Shown: in pieces, positions 48,670 through 62,609 of the stretch
Layout: each line of letters opens with the position of its first letter
How positions within the stretch are numbered: position 1 is the stretch's first letter
DNA from: Agrocybe praecox
Taxonomy: Eukaryota > Basidiomycota > Agaricomycetes > Agaricales > Agrocybaceae
Assembly (NCBI GenBank): GCA_964017145.1
Contig: OZ024846.1
Span: 62,001-126,000 of the forward strand
Length of the DNA stretch: 64,000 nt
Direction: 5' to 3'
Made by a program: the position numbers and the translations under genes
The notes under the pieces: generated by a model
The model's input: the letters and a program-made list of their open reading frames with translations, nothing else
The model's database searches: none
What the model was told of the DNA's origin: nothing

Positions 48670-50722
48670 TTACATGAAGAATGACGACGTGTTTATCTCT
48701 CTTCTTGGTGTGATTTTGCAGCTGAACTTCTTCGGATGACTGCTCGTGGATTGGCATACTGACCGTTGAAGGAAAAATCCAAAGCTTACCTTGTGATCCC
48801 AAATTCAAAGTCTTCTGGTGGAATTATTGGCTTACCCAATTCGTCCAGGGTAGGAGAAATTGTGAAAGAAGCGAGAATTGATGCGATAGTGATCCATACA
48901 CTTCCCTCTGCCAGGTGACGCCCTGGGCATATGCTGTTTTTGTCAACTATTAGCGTCAAGAAGTACAACTCGGCCTCAAAATATCACTCGCCGACGCCCA
49001 AAGCCGAATTGAGCACTTGGGTACGGTTCACCACGGAGGTAGCGAGACGGATCAAATATTCGAGGATTTTGGTAGACGTCTTCGTCCAACATCATCCCGC
49101 TATCGTACAATTTACAGTTAAAACTGATGGAGTTAATCGAGGCGAATGATTACACACCGGATGTTGGCTATGACCACGGAACCTTTCGGTATAAACATAC
49201 CCTCGTAAATGTTGTCCTCCATACAGCGATGAGGTATTCCTGTCCATGAAATATTTACTGTTATGAGATTCGTTCTCAGAGTACTTTGTAGATGATCAGT
49301 ACCTGAGGGCACTGCGTTGTGCCACCGATATGTTTCTTGAACTAAGCGCTCCAAGCTAGGTAGTATTTGCCGATCCCCTAGTCGGGGTAACCTGTCATGA
49401 CCGACGACCAAGTCTATTTCGTCTTGCACTTCCGATTGAGTGGCTGGGTAAAGTACCATGGCCAATATAAATGTGTACAATGTAGAGAACGTCTATAAAA
49501 GATCAGCGAACACATGACTTGAAAGGAAGCCTCACACTTATACGCACTGTATCTGCACCAGCGTTATATGAAACAGCTGCGGCACCCTTGATGTCCTCGG
49601 TACTGTATGGATAGTTTTCCCCCTCACGCTGGAGTCCTTTTAAGTGAGTGGATATAAAGCAGTCTTTCGCCGTCCCATTTTCCTTGACCATTTTATTAAC
49701 TAAGTTTGTACTAAATCATCATATTTCGAGACGTACCATCTGTCGTTGTATGTCTGCAAACGGGTACTCGTGCATTTTGTCGACGTATTTTTTGAATCCA
49801 CGCGCCTGGGTTGCAGGATACGTTCCGGGGAACCACGATGGTAAATGCTGAACTGGAATGAAATTAATCCTCAGGAATGAAAACCTTTATAAGATACGCA
49901 CGAAAGGGAAAAAGATCTACAGAGTTACTCAACGGCGGCGCACAGTGAGCAATCGCATATCCAACGTCCTCAGTTATACTAAGGTACGGATCGTCATCCG
50001 TCTGTATTTCGTGACCGTGGACCACCCGTAATATTATTGCAGCAGAAAATCTGGGGTTCCATCCTCAAAGAAAGAATCGGATGTGAGAAGGTAAAGCCCA
50101 CGCACCGGTTTAAGTGATCCACGAAGCGTTCAGGATCGGAAGCAAAGCTTTGAATTACCCTGCGAGCCTCAAACTCTTGAATGTGCTCGTATGAGATACA
50201 TTTCTTCTGATTAAGATATTCATTTAAGAGTCGACGATGTCTCCTGAAGTCCTTCCCGTATGGGAAGAATACCAAATTGACTATCCAACCCATCCTATAC
50301 ATTTAGTTAGCGTCATGCTCGTATGTACTCAATACCTGAAGATGAAACTCACAATCTAATCACTTGTGATGGAGGTCTATCGCTATATATCGCGCTCCGC
50401 TTATCAAGGAGGTCGACAGCCACCTTTGTACTGTTGAGAATGAGCAAGTTTTGACCTGGCATCCATAGCGAAATAATTTTTCCTGTCAATTGGGATGAGA
50501 AGGGGGCGACTCGTTGAGAGCATTCATGCATGATTTACCATATATCTTTGACAACTCGTAGAAGAAATCATCTGTATGTTTCTCAGGTATGATTCGTGCA
50601 TGTCCTAGTAATATCTCTGAAGGAGGACCAGGTGGGCTATTTGGATGGGGTAGACGGGAACGAAATAGTATTCCGATCGAAGTAAAGATGACGGATGCTG
50701 TTATCCAGAGTACGGCAGCCAT
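48670..50722 (-). CDS. Cytochrome P450 monooxygenase, complete
   Basis: About ten exons from ATG 50722 (the upstream in-frame start is GTG) to the stop at 48670. An N-terminal membrane anchor (AAVLWITASVIFTSIGILF) precedes the hinge PHPNSPPGPP. Family marks in order: YGKDFRRHRR (C helix), AGADT (I helix, oxygen activation), ETYR (ExxR of the K helix), FDPSRYL, and FGFGRR-ICPGRHLAE around the heme-ligand Cys. It ends SHPKKFSCKITPRRE. The heme loop is split by a 58-nt GC-AG intron (48934-48991). Microsomal, needing a reductase partner. It resembles fungal P450s of the CYP5144/CYP64-like kind (family assignment tentative). Lying between two peroxidases it might oxidise aromatic breakdown products; substrate unknown. 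Confidence 0.85.
48934..48991 (-). other. GC-AG intron in the P450 heme-binding loop
   Basis: Donor GCGAGT, acceptor ACAG, branch-like GCTAAT 18 nt before the end. Splicing here gives FGFGRR-ICPGRH exactly. The nearby GT (four bases on) shifts the frame. Confidence 0.7.
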
Positions 50723-51780
50723 TGTCAGTATTGTGGGGGTCACTAATCATCCTGCAGATATGAACGGATGGCGTATTTAATACGTTCTGGTAGCGCCACT
50801 GGGTCTATGTATATCTCTCCATCGTGATTGTCTGACTAAGTCCTGTCTTCGATGCTAAGCTAATCGCTTGTCATTGGTCAGTAAATTTGAGCTTTGGTGG
50901 GGTGATCTTGGGATCAGTCTTCTGTGAGGCTTTTATATGTACGCTTCGGTTCGTCTCTTCCACCACCCAAGTGACTTCGTAATTGTACAAACTTCGTCGA
51001 TAGTACTTAGCTTGCACGTCGCACATTTGATGATAAACGTTTCCACTCCAATTGTTACTTCAACGCCACTATTGTGTCGACGTTCTCCCCATGTGATGTG
51101 CACATTGGGAAAGCCCGAAACGGGCTCTGACGGAATGGCTGTGCTCACAGCTTAAATGGATTCTCAACCGCTTTACTTTGCAACGATTTTGGGCCGATGG
51201 AGAACGACGTTCCTATCGCAGAATATATTTAGGCCTTTGATGATCATGGGTACCATGAAGTTATATCTATGTATTGGATGCTGTATGACCCACATTCCGA
51301 TGTCTCGTGACGCGGACTCCCTCATTGTTCGCGTGATTCGTTATCAGTATTATATCGCGCGAACATCCGTCGGCGGTCAGCGACTCACTTCTGGCGCCGA
51401 TGTCGGTTTCTGCAAAAAATATATGTTAAATTACACGTCTTGTATTTCTTTTACCCGTTTTTGATACATAAATGCGTCAGGGGTGCCAAAATCTGAGTGC
51501 TAGATCTCAAACTTATCATATCGCACTGCCACTGACGATAAGGAAGTCGTTCGCTTATATAAGCGCTCGTTGGGGCTTGGTGAGCACCGCCTAGTATTCG
51601 TTATTGACGAAACCCGTATTTAGTGACCATGACGACTATCAGCTCTAGAATGAACTTATCCTTCTATAATGTAGCTTATAGAAGTTAAGGTGCTAAAATG
51701 TGAAAAGAAAAAAAAAAGCAGGAAATATATAAAATGACTGCTATCGTGTACGAGACCCGCGAGCTCTATCGAATTATTTT
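50723..51780. other. Intergenic spacer upstream of the P450
   Basis: No gene or repeat recognised. A plus-strand frame at 51156-51464 has no domain and is not called. Confidence 0.45.
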
Positions 51781-52210
51781 TTTTGATTTTTGATTTATCA
51801 TTTTGATTTGATACGCGGCATTCCTTAGCTGATTATTGGTAAGCTGACCGTCGTACCTTCGTATTTCTGAACGTATATGTACTATATACGCGCAATTAGG
51901 TACCAAATTTATTTGATGTGCATGTACGAGGCTTTTATTTACTAGTTACATACGAGTACAATAGGAGAGGTACTATATACGCGTCGGATCGTTTATTCCG
52001 CGTGCTGGTGAACCGTGGGAACAGCAAAGAACGGTTGAATGACTTTCCAGGTCTCAAGAGGACCTGGCGTCGGTTTTTCTCCGGAATACCTTTATTGTAT
52101 AGTAATATACATTTATACGGAGTATCGAGTAATACTGGGTTATTGGGGAGGCGCTATGAGTAGATTTAGTAACGAGCGGCTGATGCGCGCGTTGGGCGCA
52201 TATCGCGTTC

Positions 52211-52508
52211 TATGGCGGTCATTTAGGGGAAATATTCCCGCGCACCGCTCATTGAGATTCTTACCCTTTCCGCGCAGTGTTAGGATCAAAATAGGTCTAA
52301 ATATAGTTAAGTCCGAATTTTCCCTGAACGTGTGCGCGGACAGGGAAGTCGCCCGATTTTATGGCGGTCATTTAGGGGAAGTATTCCCGCGCACCGCTCA
52401 TTGAGATTTTTACCCTTTCCGCGCAATGTTAGGGTCAAAATAGATCTAAATATGGTTAAGTCCAAATTTTCCCTGAACGTGTGCGCGGACAGGAAAGTTG
52501 CGCGATTT
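52211..52508. repeat. Two tandem 149-bp units inside the foldback element
   Basis: Units start at 52211 and 52360 with TATGGCGGTCATTTAGGGGA and run through CGCGCACCGCTCATTGAGAT and CCTGAACGTGTGCGCGGACA. A third copy lies inverted at about 53028-53176 in the other arm. Confidence 0.85.
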
Positions 52509-53324
52509 TGGGTAAATCGCGCGACTTTTTTTCCGCGCGCAATTTTTTTTAATTTATGTGGGGTCATATGCGCGGGTATTCGGATCAGCGCGCGCAATTA
52601 TCTTGCGAATTGCGCGCAACACTTTTGTGTGAGCGCGCACTTTTCTTAGCGCGCAATTAATGTGTGCCTGCGTGTGCCGGTCTGCCGAATGTCGGATCAT
52701 CCGGCTGCATAATGGCTTTAGGTTTCAACGGATCCATATATCAGACTTCATTTAAAATTCAAATACAAACTATGTTAGGCTGCATGAAGACTACTCTAAC
52801 TTTCTGTTAGCAGTCTGTCCCTGTCCTTACTTATCAATAGTGGACCATTCGTATAGGTAAGATACTTGCGGGTCATAATTTATGAGATATAAAGCTAAGA
52901 ATATACCCAACATTCCAATTCATCCGGAAGGAAGAATAAAAAATCTGACGCCACGGAGTGCCCCGGAAGTTCCGGGGTGCCAGACGCGGACTCAACTTTC
53001 GGCAGACCGAAATTGCGCGCGGAAAAAAAATCGCGCAACTTTCCTGTCCGCGCACACGTTCAAGGAAATTTCGGACTTAACCATATTTTGACCTATTTTG
53101 ACCCTAACATTGCGCGGAAAGGGTAAGAATCTCAATGAGCGGTGCGCGGGAATACTTCCCCTAAATGACCGCCATAGCGTTCCCACGGTTCGCCAGCGCA
53201 CAGAATAAGCGATCCTCGGATGCGCATTCAGTGTCTCCCATGTTGTACTGATATGTAAATAGTAGATATAAGCCTTGTACGTTCACATAAAATTCATTCA
53301 GTACGTAATTGAGGGTATATACTA

Positions 53325-54306
53325 TGGTGCAACACACTTAGTCACCGACTATTTTGTGCAAAATAAATGGGGGTCTCAAAAAACCTTAGAATCGTTATTC
53401 CTTTATATGAAAGCTTTCAATTATCATTATGAATCGATCATCTAAACAGAATTTCGATAGGATAAAAACTGAGCGAGTTATAAAATCCGACCAAGTCAAA
53501 ATTGGCCAGCTTATATAATACTACCCATATATGGAAGGTGCACATAATCTAATCTAATCAAATGCCGCTGCCACGCGTTCCGGAACACGGCGATGAGAAG
53601 TGTATTTCTTCGAGCTGAAGGATTGCACTCGCAACTGGGCTTCCTTTGCAGCCAACCCATCCTTATAAGCATCCATCCATCTCATCATCCGGTTTTGCCA
53701 CTTCCGTATCAGCAGCAAGTTCACCGAAGCAAGAGCAATCGGCATGTTCTCTTGGAGTGTCGAGAATGTATAATCACAGTGCTCGCGAAGATACCGCTTT
53801 ACAACGCCCCAGAAGTATTCGATAAAGTTGAGCTCGCAGTGGAATTTTGGTAAAATTATGCAAAGGTGCCCTGCCCCCTCGATGACTTCGACAACAAGTG
53901 ATTTTTGGGCTTTGAAGTCTGGTTGCAAGTCAAGAATGCGCTTTGCACAGCACGTCGTTGCACTGGCTTCACATTCCTTACAGTGCATACACAGCTTGCT
54001 GTGCCAGAGGCCGCGCTCAACCAGTACCTGCTTCATCCCCTTTGGCTGATTGGGAAAAGTGGGATGGTTGGATGGAAAGTCCATTTTTTGAATGGTCTTC
54101 TGCTTCGTGTCTGGGTCGATATACGGTATTTTTCAGTAGTAAGCACCCACAGAGAACCACTAAATCCGAGCTATTACTAATGTCAAAAAATTTGTTGGCC
54201 GGATCCCCATCCATAACATATAGATAAGATAAGATATCACTTTGATTTTTTCGCTGACGAAATTGGCCACTGCACAAAATAGTCGGTGACTAAGTGTGTT
54301 GCACCA
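53325..54306 (-). mobile_element. Tc1/mariner-like element, internally deleted (982 bp)
   Basis: Perfect 36-bp terminal inverted repeats (TGGTGCAACACACTTAGTCA... at the left, inverted at the right), flanked by TA on both sides (53323-53324 and 54307-54308), the Tc1/mariner target duplication. The opposite arm of the host foldback element shows the empty site (ATATG-TA-CTATATAC at 51876-51891). It carries only the C-terminal part of a transposase. Confidence 0.85.
53554..54140 (-). pseudogene. Truncated DDE transposase of the mariner element
   Basis: The frame from about 54140 reads IDPDTKQKTIQKMDFPSN, then GMKQVLVERGLW, a Cys-rich block (CMHCKECEASATTCC), VVEVIEGAGHLCIILPKFHC with ELNFIEYFWGVVKRYL, and RKWQNRMMRWMDAYKDGL to a stop at 53554. 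GHLCIILPKFHCELNFIEYFW is the last catalytic region of Tc1-like DDE transposases (acidic residue in FHCELNFIE). The DNA-binding half and the first catalytic aspartates are missing, so the copy is non-autonomous. Confidence 0.8.
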
Positions 54307-54407
54307 TACATAAATGCTCAGAAATACGAAGGTACAATGGTCGGCTTGCCAATAATCGACAAAGAAATGCCGCGTATCAAATCAAAATGATAAATCAAAA
54401 ATCAAAA

Positions 54408-55557
54408 ATGTTTTCAATAGAACTTACGGATCTCGAACACCGTACACTGCTATTGATTTGCAAGATCGCTCCGCGCCAGCTGTGACATGCATGGTTTTCT
54501 GGTTATTGCATATATGCATGTATCATATACAATATGAGAAGTTCGTATTTTCATTCTTACTCTTCTTGAAGCCAAGGTGTTGGTATATGAACTGCGGAGG
54601 CGTTATTGCTGTATGGATGTCTATAAGTAGCTATAACGGTCTCCGAGATGTATGGAAATCACATCTGTATGTATTGGATTTCTTTTGAACTAAGCGAAGG
54701 TGATGTCGGCTCTTGTCAATTTCTTCGACGCATGCTTTCGAAGCAAATATAAGAATAACGTGGATCCTGTCAATCACAACTTTCGACCTTTTGAAATCTT
54801 AAACACAATATGTACTAACATAATTTGGGCAGTCTCTATGCATCTGGAAACGAGTTTCAATCAATATCAATACAATCATGGCCGCTTCCTGTAGTTTGTG
54901 AGTCATGACTCATGCGCGCAAATATCTGGATCCAAGATAATGGTGTCCGTCAATACAGTAGGTGCCAATTGATAGATTGGCAATAGAAGCAGAGGGGCTT
55001 TCCGCGCTGACAGGGCGCTGATGTTCTCACTGAATAATTAACATACGAAGGGGGGTTCCTGCCAATGCGTCCACGTGACGTTATGTTTCTCACGTAGGCG
55101 ACGGTATCCTATAACCGCCTGATGTCTATTGCTAATCTGTAAATAACACTTCGGGGACAGCAATACTCTTCTCGTCGCCAAAAGTTGCAGACACATCTCA
55201 TCCCCTGACGTTCTCTTTGAGACTAAGTGCGAAGCGTAAACAGGGACTTCTCGTGTTGACAGGAGTCGTTAACAGCGTACCAAATTTATTTGTACTGGTA
55301 CACACGATAGTCACCGTTCCATTATGTGCGCTGTGGTAAAATATTACGGCATATCAAGTTGTTACGCCCTCTGATCGAAAGAACATTTGAAGCTTTAATG
55401 TCTGCATAATCCATTGCTGTGGGTGATTGTCTCCTCATATGCGACGATGTAGGAAAAATTTGCATCATGATAAGCATCTCCTGTATAACGCATGTACCAT
55501 TGTGCCTACTTCTCATTTGCACACGCGACGCAGTGTCCACGGTACTGTGTCAAACAC
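54408..55557. other. Intergenic region upstream of peroxidase 2
   Basis: No gene or repeat recognised in 1.15 kb apart from possible weak foldback-arm similarity in the first 60 bp. Confidence 0.45.
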
Positions 55558-55564
55558 TTTAAAA
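55558..55564 (+). promoter_or_regulatory. TATA-like element of peroxidase 2
   Basis: TTTAAAA 74 bp upstream of the ATG at 55632, followed by GAAGG; counterpart of the element at 43794. Confidence 0.45.
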
Positions 55565-55631
55565 GAAGGTTATCCAGGTAAGCTTTCATCCCAACTCGTC
55601 TCATAATATTCTAAATCACAACTCTAACACT

Positions 55632-57689
<2,058 letters not shown>

Positions 57690-58898
57690 GGCGTTTTTAT
57701 ATATCAAAATCATGATAAAATTGACTTCTCCTGCAGCCCATAGATATTTTTCATAAATAAGGGTCGAGCAGTAGTATCAGATTTCTGGGAGATATATTAT
57801 ATATTTTTGTTCGACGGCCTCTCCTCCTAGTAACCATGGAAAATGTAATGCATATAGTTGATATACTTCAATGGATCCTGTTTAAGTTAAACGTATAGAA
57901 GAGGAAATCACTCCTGATTACTCATACATATCCTTTGGAAGCCAAAGAGAACTCTTGTCAAGGTAGCAGGGGCACCGAGGGAACGGTGTGGCACTGCAAT
58001 CTAACCGACTGCCCGATCCGAATTCTGTGGTATAGATTAGATTAGATTCATACCTGTCATGACAGTACACGCGTACACAGCCGAATCCAATCCATTCTTT
58101 GACCGCAACTACATCGTGCGTATCTTCTCGCCCCAAACTAGACTGCTCCAACGGTATTCGTTCGAAATACACTTTAATATTAAATGATGTGTGAATTAGA
58201 TGTCGTTTGTAAAAGATATACGTAGGCCGCATGATCGAGACTGCAGGCCGTTGACCACTATTAAAGTCCTCCTTGTAAGTCGTACTATCGTTTCATTTCC
58301 TTGATCTATGTTCTGCACAGCATTTTTGGCACGGTGATAAAGCTTGTTCTGGTCCTGGGAACATTGATGTTTCTGTGCCACTGATATCATCCATTCCCAC
58401 CTTTAACTTACAACTCTTTCTGCAGATCTGCAACAAACCCACTCTCAATGTTCGACTTTCATCACAAGGCTGGCGTCGGGCGGCAAACGAAAGACGATGT
58501 TATCATTTCACGATGACTCCTATTAGCAAGAACGCTTGGCATGACAATGCCTTGCTTCGCCTAGTGACTCATCGTGAGCGCGGCTAACCAAGACTTGCTT
58601 GACACTGATTTGTGCAGTCTTGGCTTGGCTTGGAAGGTATGAAGTGAAAGCTTGGTGCTGGGCGCACGAATTTCAGGAGGTTTACATCTTTGTTTGTTTT
58701 GCTGTAAACCACTCCAGTCACCCCCTTTACGTTCAACATCTCTTTCTTCCCGGCTTCCACCTCTCCCCCCACTTTTCACACTTCTCTCTCTCACTACCAT
58801 CGAAACTTTTTTTTCAAAGTTTCAGACTACACCCACCCACATTTACTTGCTCTTCCTCATTCAACGAATACCCTTCGTATAGAGTTATCCTTCTCAAA
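57690..58898. other. Intergenic region with dispersed repeat copy C
   Basis: Copy C of the dispersed repeat lies at 57980-58155. The last ~250 bp before 58899 is CT-rich, typical of the 5' leader of a highly expressed fungal gene. Confidence 0.5.
57980..58155. repeat. Dispersed repeat family, copy C
   Basis: Shares GACTGCCC, TAGATTAGATTAGATT, ATACCTGT, CTTTGACCGCAACT and GACTGCTCCA with copies A and B in the same order; the TGCTCGACGCGCT block is missing. Confidence 0.6.
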
Positions 58899-60340
58899 AT
58901 GTCCATGTCAACCTCAATCACACTTTCTAACCTTGTAGCACTCGCCTTTTCCGCCACTCTCGCGGCCGCTCAAATTACTGGTGTTCCTTCTGCTTCTGCT
59001 CCTGCTGCCCTTGCCACATATCCCGCTACTGTCCTCGCTAAGAAGGGTCCTTTCGCATACCCAGACGGTATCGTATGTAATCTTATTCACTTGAATTGGT
59101 TATCATTCTACTGTTTACTGAACTGTGATGTTTACAACTGTATAGCCCTATAAGGTGGATACCGACACCAACCTCGTTCGTGGAATACAGAAAGGATACA
59201 ACATCTGTAATGGAACTACCGAGAGCCAGGCTTCGCTCTGCCAAACATCTTGGCTTAACCGACTCGACGGTATGTTTTTGGCCCCCTTTCCCATCTCATT
59301 ACAATAGCTTAATCTCAATTCTTCCTCTTTTTCGTTCTCATACAGATTTCTGTCTCTGGGCTCCTGCGGAACCCGGTCACCAAGTCGGAGACATTGAGGG
59401 CGAGATGATTGCTTGGTGCACCAAGCCTGGCCACGGCACTCGTCTGATCCCCGAGGGCGCGCTTAAAGGTGTACAATTCATGAAAACCCCCGATTACGTC
59501 CAAGTTGTCGGTTTCTTGGATCAGACGCTTATCAATATGGTTGATGGAGATTATGGAGGTGAGATGGACCCCCACGGTGCTGATGGCGTGAGTTTCCTCT
59601 CTTCTCCCATTCGTTGTGATACTGGTGCTGATGATACTATCCGTCCAGCGTGGTAATCCCATGGGAGGTATCCTCTACTCTGACAAGTTCACCGGAAAAC
59701 CCGTCCAAGCTATCGAATGGCATAAGTACGTCACTTTCTTGATCTGTATTCTTCTTTTCGAAATATGATTTTAAGGGCTCACCTTTTTTGATTCATCAGC
59801 TTCATCGGCTCCAACACTTTCTGCTTGAAGGCTTGCGATCCCGCCGGTTCCAACGCTGCTCATTATTGCGAACACATCTTCGACCGAATTGGATGCGCCT
59901 ACAACGCCCCCAACAACGCCCAGAGGGATACCTTCGAATCTTGCGACGGTAACTCTCAGGACTTCCCAGGTGTGTACACCGGTGCCGATGGTACAGTCAC
60001 CACATACCAGCAGCCTCCCGAGTCACTCGGTGTCATCACCACGATGCCATATACCGCCCGCGTCCCCGCGTCCAGCAACTGTCAGAAGTTCGAATCGACC
60101 TCGATCTACACCGGCCTTCCAAAAGCTACCGTCGCGGCCAGCAGTAGCATCTCTACAAGCTCTGGCGCCCCAATTACCGGACTCTCCACCTCTAGGTCTA
60201 CCACTGGATCCTCCCCTTCCCAGACTGGCACTTCGCAGAGCTCGACGACGACAGGCCAGGGCGAGAGCGGTGCTGAGAAGGTTATGACCTCCGGATTGGG
60301 CCTCCTCGGTGTTGTTTTCTCTGCTATCTTCCTTTCATAA
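58899..60340 (+). CDS. Macrofage activating glycoprotein-like, GPI-anchored secreted protein
   Basis: Five exons (58899-59072, 59146-59269, 59346-59587, 59649-59725, 59800-60340) give 385 residues. A signal peptide ends near LAAAQ. The conserved body has DFCLWAPAEPG, IAWCTKPGHGTRLIPEGAL, GVQFMKTPDYVQVVGF, GGEMDPHGADGRGNPMGG, WHNFIGSNTFCLKACDP and YCEHIFDRIGCAYNAP, the pattern of the basidiomycete family annotated 'macrofage activating glycoprotein'. After VPASSNC comes a Ser/Thr-rich stretch and a hydrophobic end (GLGLLGVVFSAIFLS), i.e. a GPI-anchor signal. Molecular function in fungi is not established; a wall or surface protein is likely. A second copy lies tail-to-tail 3.3 kb away. Confidence 0.82.
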
Positions 60341-62159
60341 AGTGAAAGTGAGTATCTAGATGGGACGAATACGTACGATATGCTCCTATGCGTCTTTTTA
60401 AAACATGAACACCGCTTTGGTACTCCTATGGACTTATAATAAATATACGCATAGCTTATACACATTATCGTCATCGTCATCGCCATCATCGTTCCCATAC
60501 CCAATTCCGGTTAATTGTTTTCTTCGTCGTTGTTCCTCTACAGTACTTATCTTTTATACGTATGTACGTAGGGACAATTGAGCGATGGCCACTCTTTTGA
60601 AAGACATAGGGTTTTAAACGATATTTTAATTTTTCGGGTTTTTGTAGTAATGCAGGCACTATAACGAATTCGTCTTACACTAGCGCTCGGCTCCAAATGC
60701 GTGCGCGTGTTAATTATCGTGGGAAGCGAATACTGGTGTTTGGATATTTCTGCGACTTCGATCGTTGGATCTAACAACATACACCATGTCGTTTTTAAAT
60801 GAACAGTAAACCAATCAAAACTTGAACACACTGTTGAAAGAAATAAAGCAAAAGCAATAAACAGTACTTACTTCTTGGCGCATGCCTCATTGTCCCAGAG
60901 TTACCTATGAGTAAGAATGGAGAACTAGATTAAGTGAAAATAGGTTCTTGGAGTGTTGAACCATATCAGAAGGGACCATGCGAATTCCATGATTAAGTCA
61001 CCCCTGGAAAATCAGGGATGTGCTTAGAGCGTATGGAAGTAAAACAGTGAAAATGGATTCGCACATGTAGTTTGGATATCGCGAACGACCCCGATATAAG
61101 GAGTTTGAACTTTGGATCCCTTTTTTGTAGTCATTGTGTAGTCATATATTTGAGATCTATACATAGACAATAGATAGACGCCGGCGCGCATCAAAACATA
61201 TCGCATAAGGTGTGAAACACACTATTTGGATTTGATCCCTTTCGAAAATCGCTCTTTTCGCCGTTCAGTGACGTTCTCAAGATAAAGTTCTGGAGAGCGT
61301 TTACGAGTATGATGCTGAGAGTAGCGAGCGGTCAGAGCTCGAGGGGGGTGGAGAACACCGAGTACCGCGCTTGGAGGGAGCAGGCTATAGAGGAAGCATA
61401 GTATAGTAAGCGGCAATCACAATATTCCTACTCATAACGGTGCTCTTGCCTCATTATAGAGACCGTCAGTGACATGCCACCCTTGGAAAGCGAGAACTAC
61501 TAGCCACATGGAATCGGTCACGTTGGCAGAACCTCGGCAAGCCATCGATTCCTTGCGCAGTAGACCGGACAATTTAAATGTCGGCCCTGAATAATCGGCC
61601 ATACATGTACAGGTTAATCGATAACCACATCCACTCCTGATTATACCTAATAGCAGTGACCACGACACGATGCCGGCAGCTAGGATTGAAAATGAACCAC
61701 AAGATCTCTCTTACAAGGGTCATGTTAAAAGGCTGACCCCAACAACGGTCGTTGCTTGATACAGAATTTGCCGACTAACTTCGATATCGAGTATTGCCAT
61801 GTTATACCTCGAAAGTACTGGCGGGATTTTTTCAAGGGAACTGTACGCAGCTTTGTTTTAGTTTGACTTGTGGAGATCTCACTAACTTCATACCTAGCTC
61901 GACTCGCTGGAGTGGCACTGGAATATGCGTAACGGCACCTTAAATCTTGATACCCGCCAAAACATATTTCCTGGTGCGCCCTAATTTCTCCACATCGGTT
62001 GCAACTTACATACTTGGTGTATTTGAATAGTTGGTCCTGCCAAGTTCCGTCATATGTAAGTACTAATATCTGGATTGTATAGGATATGTTTCCGTCCAAT
62101 GAAGTAAGAGGTTCCCCGGAGCTATATGAGAATGAAGTGCTCATGGCTGGCGTGTGTAG
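60341..62159. other. Intergenic region
   Basis: No gene supported. The minus-strand frame at 61222-61416 looks signal-peptide-like but has only a TTG start. Upstream exons of the frame at 62160 may lie near 61950-62100 but could not be fixed. Confidence 0.4.
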
Positions 62160-62609
62160 GGCCGCCACACTTTTGAATATAATCTCGTACCTCTCAGGGA
62201 TATGGAAAACCTTGTGTTCCTCCGCCTGGACGCTGATAGTAATGATCCACCTACCAATGACGACATTCACATTCATCGGTACCCGTTCAACACACTTCCC
62301 ACCCTTGTCAGCCCCGTCCACCCTGAATTCATGATTTTCTCGGCCGGCCGTCAGATGTACAGATTAGGACCCGAGAAACTTGAAACCATTTTGCAGACGA
62401 ACCCCATACTCTTGTGCATTTACCAAATACTTCTAGCTTGGACTCGAAATTTTGATATTGATGCAGCAGAAAAAGTCGACTCCTGTTGGCCAATCTATGA
62501 ACCTGGGCCTGACAATGATGCCCACAGTGATGAGCATGGCAATGAGGGTGATGATCCCAATGGCCCAGACTATGAAGATCGCACGGAGAAAGGGAGACTT
62601 GGTAGTTAG
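62160..62609 (+). CDS. Uncharacterised protein, 3' exon
   Basis: An open exon that appears to start after an AG acceptor at 62159 and runs to a TAG at 62607. It reads HTFEYNLVPLRDMENLVFLR, then HRYPFNTLPTLVSPVHPEFM and LLCIYQILLAWTRNFD, followed by an acidic tail rich in Asp, Glu and His. I do not recognise the family; the middle recalls C-terminal parts of multicopy Agaricomycete proteins. The 5' exons were not found, so this may be an incomplete gene or a relic. Confidence 0.4.
   Translation, partial: GRHTFEYNLVPLRDMENLVFLRLDADSNDPPTNDDIHIHRYPFNTLPTLVSPVHPEFMIFSAGRQMYRLGPEKLETILQTNPILLCIYQILLAWTRNFDIDAAEKVDSCWPIYEPGPDNDAHSDEHGNEGDDPNGPDYEDRTEKGRLGS

Larger units (their letters stand above)
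51781..54407. mobile_element. Long inverted-repeat (foldback) element, interrupted by a mariner insertion
   Basis: Left tip 51781-51822 is a perfect 42-bp inverted match to 54366-54407, and the arms continue inward with good similarity for several hundred bases (for example CTGGTGAACCGTGGGAAC near 52005 against the inverted CTGGCGAACCGTGGGAAC near 53190). The right arm is split at 53325-54306 by a Tc1/mariner-like element; without it the foldback is about 1.64 kb. The interior has tandem 149-bp units and GCGCGCAATT-rich sequence but no gene. Weaker arm similarity may reach about 51730 and 54470. Confidence 0.75.

Noticed and set aside
48180..48684. Plus-strand frames downstream of the P450
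   Set aside because: They overlap the P450 3' exon and show no recognisable protein features.
61222..61416. Minus-strand frame with a signal-peptide-like start
   Set aside because: The start codon is TTG and no upstream exon with ATG was found.
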